Assembly: GCA_947389015.1 (NCBI GenBank)
Contig: CANDVA010000003.1
Location: forward strand, 62,001 to 126,000
Reading direction: 5' to 3'
From: an uncultured Clostridia bacterium
Lineage (GTDB): Bacteria > Bacillota > Clostridia > Oscillospirales > Ruminococcaceae
Length of the DNA: 64,000 nucleotides
In this document: positions 43,908 to 50,740 of the stretch, piece by piece
How the letters are laid out: the number at the start of each line of letters is the position of its first letter
How positions within the stretch are numbered: position 1 is the first letter of the stretch
Made by a program: the position numbers and the translations under genes
The notes under the pieces: model-generated
Databases searched by the model: none
What the model was told of the DNA's origin: nothing
What the model saw: the letters and a program-made list of their open reading frames with translations, nothing else

Positions 43908-44747
43908 ATGAAGAATTTCTGTATTTTCGCGGACGCGGTGAACTATATCGAGGAGAATTTGTGTAACGAAGTAACACAGGACGATATCGCGGCGGCTTGC
44001 TGCTGCTCGCTGTCGGCGCTGCAAAAGGTGTGGCGCTACTGTACGCATACCAGTCTCAAGGAATACATCACCAAGCGGCGGCTGACAAGGAGCGCGGAGG
44101 ATATCGCGCACACCGATATGACGCTGACCGAAATAGCCATGAAATATCAGTACAATTCACCCGAGGTGTTTACGCGGGCATTCCGTAAGCTTTGGGGCGT
44201 TTCTCCCTCCAAATTCAGGACTAAATGGCATTCGACGGGGTTATTTCCGCGGATAATCCCCGACGAGAGCACGCTCAAAGGAGGAATTTATATGGGCAGA
44301 CGAGTTGATATTACCGAGCTTTACAACGAGCTGAGACCAACAGACCGCGATAACTGGGTGCTATGTTTTGACATCGTGAATTTTTCGGATGTCAATAAGA
44401 ACATTGGCAGGGACGCGGGCGACGTGGTTATCCGCGAAGCTTTCCGTCGTGTCGACGCGGCGGCGGGGGACACTATGGCGGCGTTCCGTATCGGAGGCGA
44501 CGAGTTCGCCGTAGTAACGGGAACGGACAACAAGACCACCGCCGAGGAGACCGCTCAAAAGGTCGTTTCGCTGAACGGGCAGCCCGTCGAATTCAACGGC
44601 AAGGGGATACCTCTTACAATGCGCGTGGGGGCGATAAAGCTCACTGCGAACATTCACAGTATGCGCTTTGCGGAGCTGTTTGACCGTATGCAGAACGCGA
44701 TCAACGAGACCCGTGACGCAGGCGCGGTGATTTTCTTTAACGGTTAA
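43908..44747 (+). CDS. AraC-type DNA-binding / GGDEF fusion protein
   Basis: The 279-aa protein joins an AraC/XylS double helix-turn-helix (about 5-105: DDIAAACCCS, then TEIAMKYQYNSPEVFTRAF) to a GGDEF diguanylate cyclase-like domain (about 145-275). The GGDEF motif (RIGGDEF, GGDEF at 196-200) and the first metal Asp region (FDIVNFSDVN) are intact; no RxxD inhibitory site precedes it. ATG 43908 follows GGAGGTGGG. A perfect internal SD and ATG at 44292 (residue 129) sit at the domain border. It may link c-di-GMP and transcription. Activity is inferred, not shown. Confidence 0.85.
   Translation: MKNFCIFADAVNYIEENLCNEVTQDDIAAACCCSLSALQKVWRYCTHTSLKEYITKRRLTRSAEDIAHTDMTLTEIAMKYQYNSPEVFTRAFRKLWGVSPSKFRTKWHSTGLFPRIIPDESTLKGGIYMGRRVDITELYNELRPTDRDNWVLCFDIVNFSDVNKNIGRDAGDVVIREAFRRVDAAAGDTMAAFRIGGDEFAVVTGTDNKTTAEETAQKVVSLNGQPVEFNGKGIPLTMRVGAIKLTANIHSMRFAELFDRMQNAINETRDAGAVIFFNG
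44277..44294 (+). promoter_or_regulatory. Internal ribosome binding site and start codon
   Basis: AAAGGAGG (44277-44284), seven bases, ATG (44292), in frame within the AraC-GGDEF gene. Initiation here would yield a 151-aa protein of the GGDEF part only. Confidence 0.65.
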
Positions 44748-44754
44748 TAAAAAG

Positions 44755-44786
44755 GCGGAGGGCTTATGGCTCTCCGCTCATTTTAT
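44755..44786. terminator. Bidirectional terminator between convergent genes
   Basis: GCGGAG/CTCCGC (44755-44760, 44772-44777) form a hairpin with inner GC/GC pairs, followed by TCATTTTATC on the plus strand. It separates the AraC-GGDEF gene from rubrerythrin. Confidence 0.7.
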
Positions 44787-45322
44787 CAATAGTTTTCCGC
44801 GCTGATTTCAAAATAGGACTGCGGGTGACTGCAGACGGGGCAGATCTCGGGCGCGTTGGTGCCCACTACGATATGTCCGCAGTTGCGGCACTCCCAGACC
44901 TTGACCTCGCTTTTGGCAAAGACCTCCCGCATCTCGACGTTTTTCAGCAGCGCGCGGTAACGCTCCTCGTGACGCTTTTCGATAGCGGCAACTGCGCGAA
45001 ATTTCGCGGCAAGCTCGGTAAATCCCTCATCCTCGGCTGTCTTTGCAAAGCTCTCGTACATATCCGTCCATTCGTGGTTCTCGCCGTCCGCGGCAGCCTT
45101 AAGGTTTTCGGATGTGTCGCCGATACCGTTCAGCTCCTTGAACCACATCTTCGCGTGTTCCTTCTCGTTGTCGGCTGTTTTCAGGAAAAGAGCTGCGATC
45201 TGCTCGAACCCCTCTTTTTTTGCCTTGGACGCGAAATATGTATACTTATTTCTTGCCTGGGACTCGCCCGCGAAAGCTGCCTCCAAATTTTTTTCGGTTT
45301 TTGTACCTGCGTATTTGCTCAT
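44786..45322 (-). CDS. rbr: Rubrerythrin
   Basis: Rubrerythrin reduces hydrogen peroxide in anaerobes. The 178-aa protein has a ferritin-like diiron four-helix domain with the ExxH and EKxHxxR motifs ([22 protein letters not shown]) and a C-terminal rubredoxin-like FeS4 domain with CRNC and CPVC pairs (about 144-164). ATG 45322 follows AAGGAGAA. It has its own promoter. A rubredoxin gene at 58.4 kb could supply electrons. Confidence 0.96.
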   Translation of the reverse strand: MSKYAGTKTEKNLEAAFAGESQARNKYTYFASKAKKEGFEQIAALFLKTADNEKEHAKMWFKELNGIGDTSENLKAAADGENHEWTDMYESFAKTAEDEGFTELAAKFRAVAAIEKRHEERYRALLKNVEMREVFAKSEVKVWECRNCGHIVVGTNAPEICPVCSHPQSYFEISAENY

Positions 45323-45372
45323 TGTTACATTCTCCTTTTTATAGTGTTCGCCATGCGGCATTTGGTACTTTA

Positions 45373-45401
45373 ATTATAACATTATGGCGCGGAAAAAGCA
45401 A
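45373..45401 (-). promoter_or_regulatory. Sigma-A promoter for rubrerythrin
   Basis: On the minus strand TTGCTT (45401-45396), 17 bases, TATAAT (45378-45373). It is independent of the RNA unit upstream. Confidence 0.8.
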
Positions 45402-45422
45402 TAGTTTCGGAAAGATTACGAG

Positions 45423-46047
45423 CCCCCGTTTTCTCGCGGAGGCTCGGATATATTCAATTGTTATAAATTTGGTATTACATCGGACCGTACTCCCTATTAA
45501 AATTTGATCATACAACAAATTTTATCGGACATCGGACTCATTCCTTTCAGTCAGCTTTGCAAAGCTAATATTTTCCTAACCTCAATTTTAAAGCGCACAT
45601 CGCAATCACCACTTTCGATACGGCTTATCTATGTAAACGCTTAACGCGGTAGAAAATATCTGCGGACTGCCGAAAACCTCTGCGGTTTTCTTAATTAGGT
45701 TAGACACCTTGTCGGGGCGGATTTTGCGCTTTCGGGAACAAGTCCCGCGCAAATCATCGCCGATATTTTAACCTCAGCGGCCGGCGGGTTGCGACTCCGC
45801 AGACAGTTTGAAAAAATGTTCCGTTATTTCCATGGGACTCGCTTCCTTTCTGCTCAAAGCTGATTTTATTGCCGTTGCAAGTTCAACAAGCCATTGGAGT
45901 AACTCCTTTCAAAGTAGCGGCTAGACTCTACCAAGCCTTCGCCTTACTGCCTCAAACTCAGTTTTCCATTGGACTGAACTCCTTTCGGTATATTTAAAGG
46001 AGACCCGTACCGACCTCTCGGCTTGTCTTCGGGTTCTCTCTTTCCTT
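45423..46047 (-). ncRNA. Large structured transcript with four SD-AUG cassettes
   Basis: About 620 nt without a credible long reading frame lie behind a consensus promoter and end near a GC-rich hairpin (about 45423-45448). Four copies of GAAAGGA-N5/6-GTCC-N-ATG(G) occur on the minus strand at 45966-45986, 45891-45910, 45830-45850 and 45530-45548. Their AUG codons open reading frames of only 3, 3, 19 and 11 codons. Many stems are perfect, for example CTCCTTT/AAAGGAG (which would hide the first SD), GGAGT/ACTCC, GGGA/TCCC inside GCGC/GCGC, GAAAACC/GGTTTTC and AAAATTTG/CAAATTTT. No match to RNase P, tmRNA, 6S or SRP by eye. It could instead be a decayed gene. Confidence 0.6.
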
Positions 46048-46053
46048 GATATA

Positions 46054-46082
46054 ATGATACCACACTTTTTGGTAAATGTCAA
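46054..46082 (-). promoter_or_regulatory. Sigma-A promoter of the structured transcript
   Basis: On the minus strand TTGACA (46082-46077), 17 bases, TATCAT (46059-46054). The predicted start is near 46047. Confidence 0.85.
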
Positions 46083-46199
46083 TAGAATTTTTTATTTTTT
46101 TCATGGGCGTTTTGTATATATTTTTTTGATTTGTTTTGGTGAAAGTAATGATAATTCCAAGAAAACCGTGAAAACGATATTGTTTCACAAAATTTCCTC

Positions 46200-46228
46200 T
46201 TGACAATAACGCACGGGTGATGTAAAAT
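46200..46228 (+). promoter_or_regulatory. Sigma-A promoter for the DUF1292 gene
   Basis: TTGACA (46200-46205), 17 bases, TAAAAT (46223-46228). Confidence 0.85.
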
Positions 46229-46288
46229 ATAAACACAAGCGTGATTCTTTTCACAAAGAAAATCTCACGCACGGAAAGGCGGTCGGAT

Positions 46289-46624
46289 ATGGCTGAAAAT
46301 GAAGATGCTTTCCTTGACGAGGACGAGGGAATTATTGAGCTCGAGGACGAGGAAGGAAACGTTACGCGGTTTGAGTTTGTGGATCGCACGGAGATAAACG
46401 GAGTGGTCTACTACGCGCTTATCCCTGCCGATTACGATGAGGAAGAGGGCGCGGCGGAGTTCGTTGTGCTTAAGGAGACCGAGATCGACGGTGAGTCCAT
46501 GCTCGCGACCATCGACGACGATGCGGAATACAACGAGGTCGGAGAGGTGTTTCTGCAGCGTTTTTCGGAACTTCCCGAGCTTGATGTCGAGGATCTTGAA
46601 AAGCTTGACGGCGTTGAAGAATAA
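46289..46624 (+). CDS. DUF1292 family protein (YrzB-like)
   Basis: The 111-aa very acidic protein contains the DUF1292 pattern (IIELEDEEGNVTRFEFVD, then VYYALIPAD and EFVVLKE), two beta-rich motifs typical of the family, which is widespread in Firmicutes and lacks a known function. ATG 46289 follows GGAAAGGCGG; the longer frame from 46241 has no RBS. It is a monocistronic unit with a strong promoter, followed by a separate small RNA unit. Confidence 0.88.
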   Translation: MAENEDAFLDEDEGIIELEDEEGNVTRFEFVDRTEINGVVYYALIPADYDEEEGAAEFVVLKETEIDGESMLATIDDDAEYNEVGEVFLQRFSELPELDVEDLEKLDGVEE

Positions 46625-46667
46625 TCTTTGCATTACGGGAAAGAATAATGCTGTAAATACTACTGCC

Positions 46668-46695
46668 TTGATTCGCGAATGTGTGCTACTATAAT
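46668..46695 (+). promoter_or_regulatory. Sigma-A promoter of a small RNA
   Basis: TTGATT (46668-46673), 16 bases, TATAAT (46690-46695). The predicted start is around 46702. Confidence 0.75.
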
Positions 46696-46701
46696 CCAAC
46701 A

Positions 46702-46890
46702 CATTGTAAACGGGATTTCGTCTCCGACGGCGGATTGCAGACCTCCTTTAAGCTTCGGCTTATTGTTGGTGGGAGCGTGAAAACGTCGGGCGATTTTACC
46801 CACCCTGCCATTAGCGGGTTTTATATTGCATCTTACGGCAAGGCGGTAACAATTTAATAGTGTGCGGGGAGCTTTTTGGCTCCCCGTTTT
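46702..46890 (+). ncRNA. Stand-alone small RNA, about 190 nt, 6S-like candidate
   Basis: A promoter and a strong terminator (CGGGGAGC/GCTCCCCG, 46865-46886, then TTTT) bracket about 190 nt with no reading frame. The ends can pair (CACA near 46700 with TGTG 46861-46864; TTGT with ACAA 46849-46852), and a central hairpin GGTGGG/CCCACC with an inner helix fills the middle, beside a small AAGC-TTCG-GCTT hairpin. Size, terminal helix and monocistronic layout fit 6S RNA, but no consensus bubble was verified. Confidence 0.55.
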
Positions 46891-46907
46891 GTGTTGGCGG
46901 AATAAGT

Positions 46908-47225
46908 TAAATCAGAATTTAGCGCAGTAATTTCACGGCACCCTCCGCGCGAAGCGCGGAAAAAAGTTTTTCGCCAAGCCTTTTTTCAAAAAGGCTTGCG
47001 GAGTGCAGAGGCAGAGCCTCTGCGCAGGTTTGGGCGGCAGCCCAAAATGCCGCGTAGCGGCATAAGAAAGAGCGCTAAAAGGGCTTGGGGAAAAACAAGA
47101 GTTTTTCCCCAAATCGGTGGTTTTGCCAACAGGCAAAATCGCCGATAAATCACTTTTTTCTGCCGGTGGCAGAAAAAAGTGATCCGCGCTCTAAGCAACA
47201 CCTTACTGATATAAATTCTGATTTA
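46908..47225 (+). mobile_element. MITE-like element packed with hairpins
   Basis: Terminal inverted repeats of 23 bp with one run of three mismatches (46908-46930 and 47203-47225: TAAATCAGAATTTA-N3-CAGTAA) bound 318 bp, with TA at both outer edges, as for Tc1/IS630-type targets. Inside are eight consecutive near-perfect hairpins: 46945-46959, 46975-46998, 47005-47023, 47029-47046, 47048-47062, 47085-47112, 47115-47144 and 47149-47183 (16-bp stem). An outer stem AGAGCGC/GCGCTCT (47069-47075, 47186-47192) encloses the last three. No transposase is present. Confidence 0.75.
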
Positions 47226-47383
47226 CCTATACATTTACACCGATACAAGACTTTAATGTGAAAAAAATTTCACATTTTTTAAATACCCCCTTTTTTTTTT
47301 CATAATAATATGTTATAATATATATGTATACAATGGTTTATTGTATCAATTTCCCAAAAATTCGGAAAGAAGAGGTGCCTAAA

Positions 47384-48253
47384 ATGGCTTTCAGTGACTT
47401 AAAGCCCGTATGCGTCATCGATGATGACAGCGGTCGTACATACATCATCGGAAGCGTGTTCGCGGTTTATGGGGCGGTGGGCTCGGAGCCGCCGCTCGTA
47501 TACAGCTGGGATATGGTGCGCAATGTCGCGGTAACGCGTAAGGAAATCACTATAGAGACCGCCAACAAGAGTTTTTGCATCACCAATAAAATGATCTCGG
47601 ATATTGAGGAGATCCTGCGAACTATCGCGATAATCGAGTGTCGTCAGAAAGAATACAATTTCGGATATCAGCATGAAAAGCGTATGTTCCCGCTGAAATC
47701 CATGTATACCGAGTGCTCCCCGGGGAAAGAGACCTACACGGGAGAGGGTATGCTCGACGACGGCGAGACCGCGGCGGCATTCATTATGCTTCTCAATTTC
47801 AAGCTGGTGAAATTTTTGTGGCTTATCGCGCTGCTTATTATGCTGGTAGTATTTGGCACTCTGCATATTACCATTGGCATATCGCGGGACAATATATTGT
47901 ACTTCGTGCCGATCTCGATCGCTTCGGGCGGCATAGCCTCGCTGTTGGTTTATATCATCACACACGCGGTGGCAAGGGCGAAGTTCAAACGGCTGGCCGA
48001 CGCCGATCTCGCTACAAGACAGCCCATAACGTTCGTTGTGAGCAGAGCGGGCTTTGCCGCCTGCGAAAGCTGCACCTACGAAAGCAGAGACCTTGTGCCG
48101 TGGAGCGAGTTGGACTATTTTATCGAGTCGGATAAAATGTTTATCCTGTATAAAAACAACGCCGCGGTAGCTTATATTCCCAAAAAGGCGTTTGATAAAA
48201 AGTTTGTTGGCGGAATTGCGGATATTATCGCGCTGAGCCTTGAACAACGATAA
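47384..48253 (+). CDS. YcxB-like membrane protein
   Basis: The 289-aa protein has an N-terminal soluble domain with strands and a helix (1 to about 135), two transmembrane helices (about 142-166 and 177-200) and a C-terminal strand-rich domain (FVVSRAGFAACES, then LVPWSELDYFIES and YIPKKAF), the last resembling the YcxB/PH-like domain. ATG 47384 follows GAAGAGGTG. A TATAAT lies at 47314-47319 but no good -35, because a run of 12 T precedes it. It starts a co-directional three-gene set. Function unknown. Confidence 0.65.
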   Translation: MAFSDLKPVCVIDDDSGRTYIIGSVFAVYGAVGSEPPLVYSWDMVRNVAVTRKEITIETANKSFCITNKMISDIEEILRTIAIIECRQKEYNFGYQHEKRMFPLKSMYTECSPGKETYTGEGMLDDGETAAAFIMLLNFKLVKFLWLIALLIMLVVFGTLHITIGISRDNILYFVPISIASGGIASLLVYIITHAVARAKFKRLADADLATRQPITFVVSRAGFAACESCTYESRDLVPWSELDYFIESDKMFILYKNNAAVAYIPKKAFDKKFVGGIADIIALSLEQR

Positions 48254-48274
48254 TACGGTAAAGGAGTGAGTGCA

Positions 48275-49699
48275 ATGGGCGCCGAGGTAAAATCGGAAAC
48301 GATAGATCTGAACGGTAAAAGTGTGCTGCTTGTTTCCGTGAAGAACGGAGAAGCGGCGATCGGTACCTGCTTTGCGGGGCATACCGATTACAGCGGAAGT
48401 GCGAGCACGCAGACCAGGTTATTTTTTATCGGAACGGATCCTGTAATAAATCTTATCTGTCCGAATCATTCAAACAAGCAAAGCGATAAGCTGGTGTCGT
48501 TCTGCCCGGGATTTCAGGGGTATGAGCCTAAGATCCACGACGCGCTTGGCAACAGCTTCAACAAGCTGAACAACGGCGATTCGCTCGCGGCGGGTCTGCA
48601 TGATATATTCTCGCTGCTGGAGGACGGAGTATACACCGCGTATATGTCGGATTATTATACCACCGACGGCAGCGGCATATTCTTCTGGGGCGGCTACAAT
48701 ATCTCGCACGAGGTGCGCGGAACCGCGGAGCGCAGCCGCATTATCGGACCCGATCAGACGTTTAAGCCGTGTTTCCTTGTACCGACCGAGCCGTTGGACT
48801 ACTTTACGGCGAGAACGAGAGTAACTACCGACGAGCAGGTAAAGCATCGCAGTGTTCAGGGTATCGTGTACCATCTGTCGGGGCTTCATTCCGCGCTGCT
48901 TAAAGGACATCACGGAGCGGTCTCCTGCACGGATAAGGATATTCCGTACAGCTGCGCGGTCATAGAGAAGATCACCGAGCCGTACACCGATATAATTTAC
49001 CCCGAGGCTCCCCCTCCTGCGCCCGCTCCCGCGACGGGGGATGGTGAAGAGAGCGCCGAGACCGAGGTTCAACCTGCACCCGTTGCGCCGCCTAAGCCCG
49101 TATTTGTTCCCGAGGGGATTACGGGGTTCAGAAGCCCGTCGGTAAAGATACCGCTCAATGCGTTCCCGAAGGATATGCTCAGGATCATCATTGAGGGCAG
49201 AACCGAATACAAGCCGAGACAGTTCCCCGTTCTTTCGGCAAAGCTGAGCACCGTAAGGCGAAAGTCCGTAAGCAATAATGTACTGCCGTTCAGTGTTCTA
49301 GAAAAGTCAGAGCAGATGCCCGATTGTGAGATGATCGAGTCCGCATACGCGATAAAGAAGCTGTCGGATGAGGAACTGAACTGCCTGCTTCGCGGCGATG
49401 TGGAATACAACGGCGAGGTGATCGTGTCGCCGAATTTCTATTCGAGTATCGTAACCGCCTGCAACTTCCTGCAATTCAGCGATACGAAGAGGTTTGTTGA
49501 TTTTTCTATCGCGATTATGGATAACCCCGATCTCGTGGCTACCCATGAATACGTTGCGCACCGCGCGGCGGGACAGAGCTCGAGCAAAAAGCTGTACAAC
49601 TTTTTCAAGAACGCCGTCGAGGGCGGCGACGCGAAGTATGAAAAGATAATCCCCGTAGCGCAGACGTTTGTAAACAGATATAAAGACCAAGCAAAATAA
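48275..49699 (+). CDS. Two-domain protein of unknown function, partner of a radical SAM gene
   Basis: The 474-aa protein has an N-terminal domain (1 to about 240) rich in Gly, Tyr and His, a Pro/Glu/Ala linker (about 244-276) and a C-terminal helical domain (about 277-474). There is no signal peptide, no transmembrane segment and no familiar catalytic motif. ATG 48275 has SD AAGGAG at eight bases. It begins 21 bases after the YcxB-like gene and ends 20 bases before the radical SAM gene, so it is probably in one operon and may be substrate or partner of that enzyme. Confidence 0.65.
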   Translation: MGAEVKSETIDLNGKSVLLVSVKNGEAAIGTCFAGHTDYSGSASTQTRLFFIGTDPVINLICPNHSNKQSDKLVSFCPGFQGYEPKIHDALGNSFNKLNNGDSLAAGLHDIFSLLEDGVYTAYMSDYYTTDGSGIFFWGGYNISHEVRGTAERSRIIGPDQTFKPCFLVPTEPLDYFTARTRVTTDEQVKHRSVQGIVYHLSGLHSALLKGHHGAVSCTDKDIPYSCAVIEKITEPYTDIIYPEAPPPAPAPATGDGEESAETEVQPAPVAPPKPVFVPEGITGFRSPSVKIPLNAFPKDMLRIIIEGRTEYKPRQFPVLSAKLSTVRRKSVSNNVLPFSVLEKSEQMPDCEMIESAYAIKKLSDEELNCLLRGDVEYNGEVIVSPNFYSSIVTACNFLQFSDTKRFVDFSIAIMDNPDLVATHEYVAHRAAGQSSSKKLYNFFKNAVEGGDAKYEKIIPVAQTFVNRYKDQAK

Positions 49700-49719
49700 A
49701 TTTGCCGAGGTGATCAGCT

Positions 49720-50688
49720 GTGGGCAGAGTTATAGTCTGGAGAGTAACTCAAAGCTGTAATATGAAGTGCAAATTCTGCTCGTACAGTACCGAGGTCGAG
49801 CGCGTCCGCTCCGACGCGGACAGTGCGGAGGCTGAGAGACTGTGCGCTGTGTTGGGTGAATACCGCCGTTTGACGGGCGAGGAAATGCTCGTAAGCTGGA
49901 TAGGCGGCGAGCCGTTCCTTTGGAAGGATGTCGTTCCGCTTTCGGAAAAGCTTCACGGGTACGGCATTGGCGTAAGCGCCACCACAAACGGACTGTTGTT
50001 TAACAAAAAGGAGCTGCAAAAAGCCGTCCTGGAGAATTTTTCGGAGCTTGTGTTCAGTCTGGACGGATTTAACGAGTGCGACGATGCGGTTCGTCAGCAT
50101 TTCGGGCATTTTGATACTGTGTCGAAAAACATCAAGACCATTGCCGATAAGCGTGACAATTGCATGAGCGACATGAAGATCAAGGTGAACACTATTCTTA
50201 TGCGGCACAATATCGCGCAGTTCGAGGAATTCTGCGAGTATCTGCTTTGGCTGGGCGTTGACGAGGTGACCTTCAATCAGCTCGGCGGTTATGACAGACC
50301 CGAATTTTTTGAGGCAAACCGATTGACCGAGCAGCAGGTCGAGGTGTTCCGAGATCGGCTGCCGCTGTTGAAAAAGATATTTGCTGAGCGTGGACTGATA
50401 ATTCACGGAAGCGACAAGTATTTCGACAGAATACTGAAATCGTCGCGGAACGAGAAAAATCCCGTTACCGAGTGCGATACGGGGTCGTGGTTTTGGTTTA
50501 TCAACGAGAACGGTTTTATAAGTCCTTGCAGCTATACGTCGTATGAGTACAAGTTCGACACCAAGGAGATAACCCGCCCGGAGGATTTTGCGCGCGCCGA
50601 GGAATTTTTTCGCAAATGCAGAAGCGAATGCCGCTCAAAATGGTGTGACGACTGTTGCTGCACACAGGTCTATGATAAATTTGAATAA
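49720..50688 (+). CDS. Radical SAM/SPASM-type enzyme
   Basis: The 322-aa protein has the radical SAM triad C13-x3-C17-x2-C20 (CNMKCKFC), the GGEP motif (SWIGGEPF), a strand with TTNG and SLDG, and a Cys-rich C-terminus (ECDTGSW, SPCSYT, then CRSECRSKWCDDCCC) that fits a SPASM-like site for auxiliary iron-sulfur clusters. Such enzymes usually modify peptides, proteins or enzyme active sites. No precursor peptide gene is recognised nearby. GTG 49720 follows GAGGTGATC. It likely shares a transcript with the 474-aa protein gene. Confidence 0.85.
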   Translation: MGRVIVWRVTQSCNMKCKFCSYSTEVERVRSDADSAEAERLCAVLGEYRRLTGEEMLVSWIGGEPFLWKDVVPLSEKLHGYGIGVSATTNGLLFNKKELQKAVLENFSELVFSLDGFNECDDAVRQHFGHFDTVSKNIKTIADKRDNCMSDMKIKVNTILMRHNIAQFEEFCEYLLWLGVDEVTFNQLGGYDRPEFFEANRLTEQQVEVFRDRLPLLKKIFAERGLIIHGSDKYFDRILKSSRNEKNPVTECDTGSWFWFINENGFISPCSYTSYEYKFDTKEITRPEDFARAEEFFRKCRSECRSKWCDDCCCTQVYDKFE

Positions 50689-50692
50689 GAGC

Positions 50693-50719
50693 CGCCGCGC
50701 GGATAAATTCCGCGCGGCG
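50693..50719 (+). promoter_or_regulatory. Stem-loop between the radical SAM and GH9 genes
   Basis: An 11-bp perfect GC-rich stem CGCCGCGCGGA/TCCGCGCGGCG (50693-50703, 50709-50719) with a 5-base loop and no T run. It probably modulates message stability rather than ending transcription. No promoter is seen for the GH9 gene. Confidence 0.6.
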
Positions 50720-50740
50720 TTGCGATAACGGAGGAAATTT

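Noticed and set aside
45423-46047. Possible decayed protein gene, since one minus-strand frame gives protein-like stretches broken by stops
   Set aside because: Two different frames look equally protein-like, both have several stops, and hairpins and promoter fit an RNA better; kept as an alternative.
45423-46047. RNase P RNA or tmRNA
   Set aside because: The conserved RNase P core and the tmRNA tag or CCA-ended acceptor pattern are not present.
46933-47201. Antisense reading frames of 67-71 codons within the MITE-like element
   Set aside because: They run through the perfect hairpins and exist only because the GC-rich repeats lack stops; no RBS.
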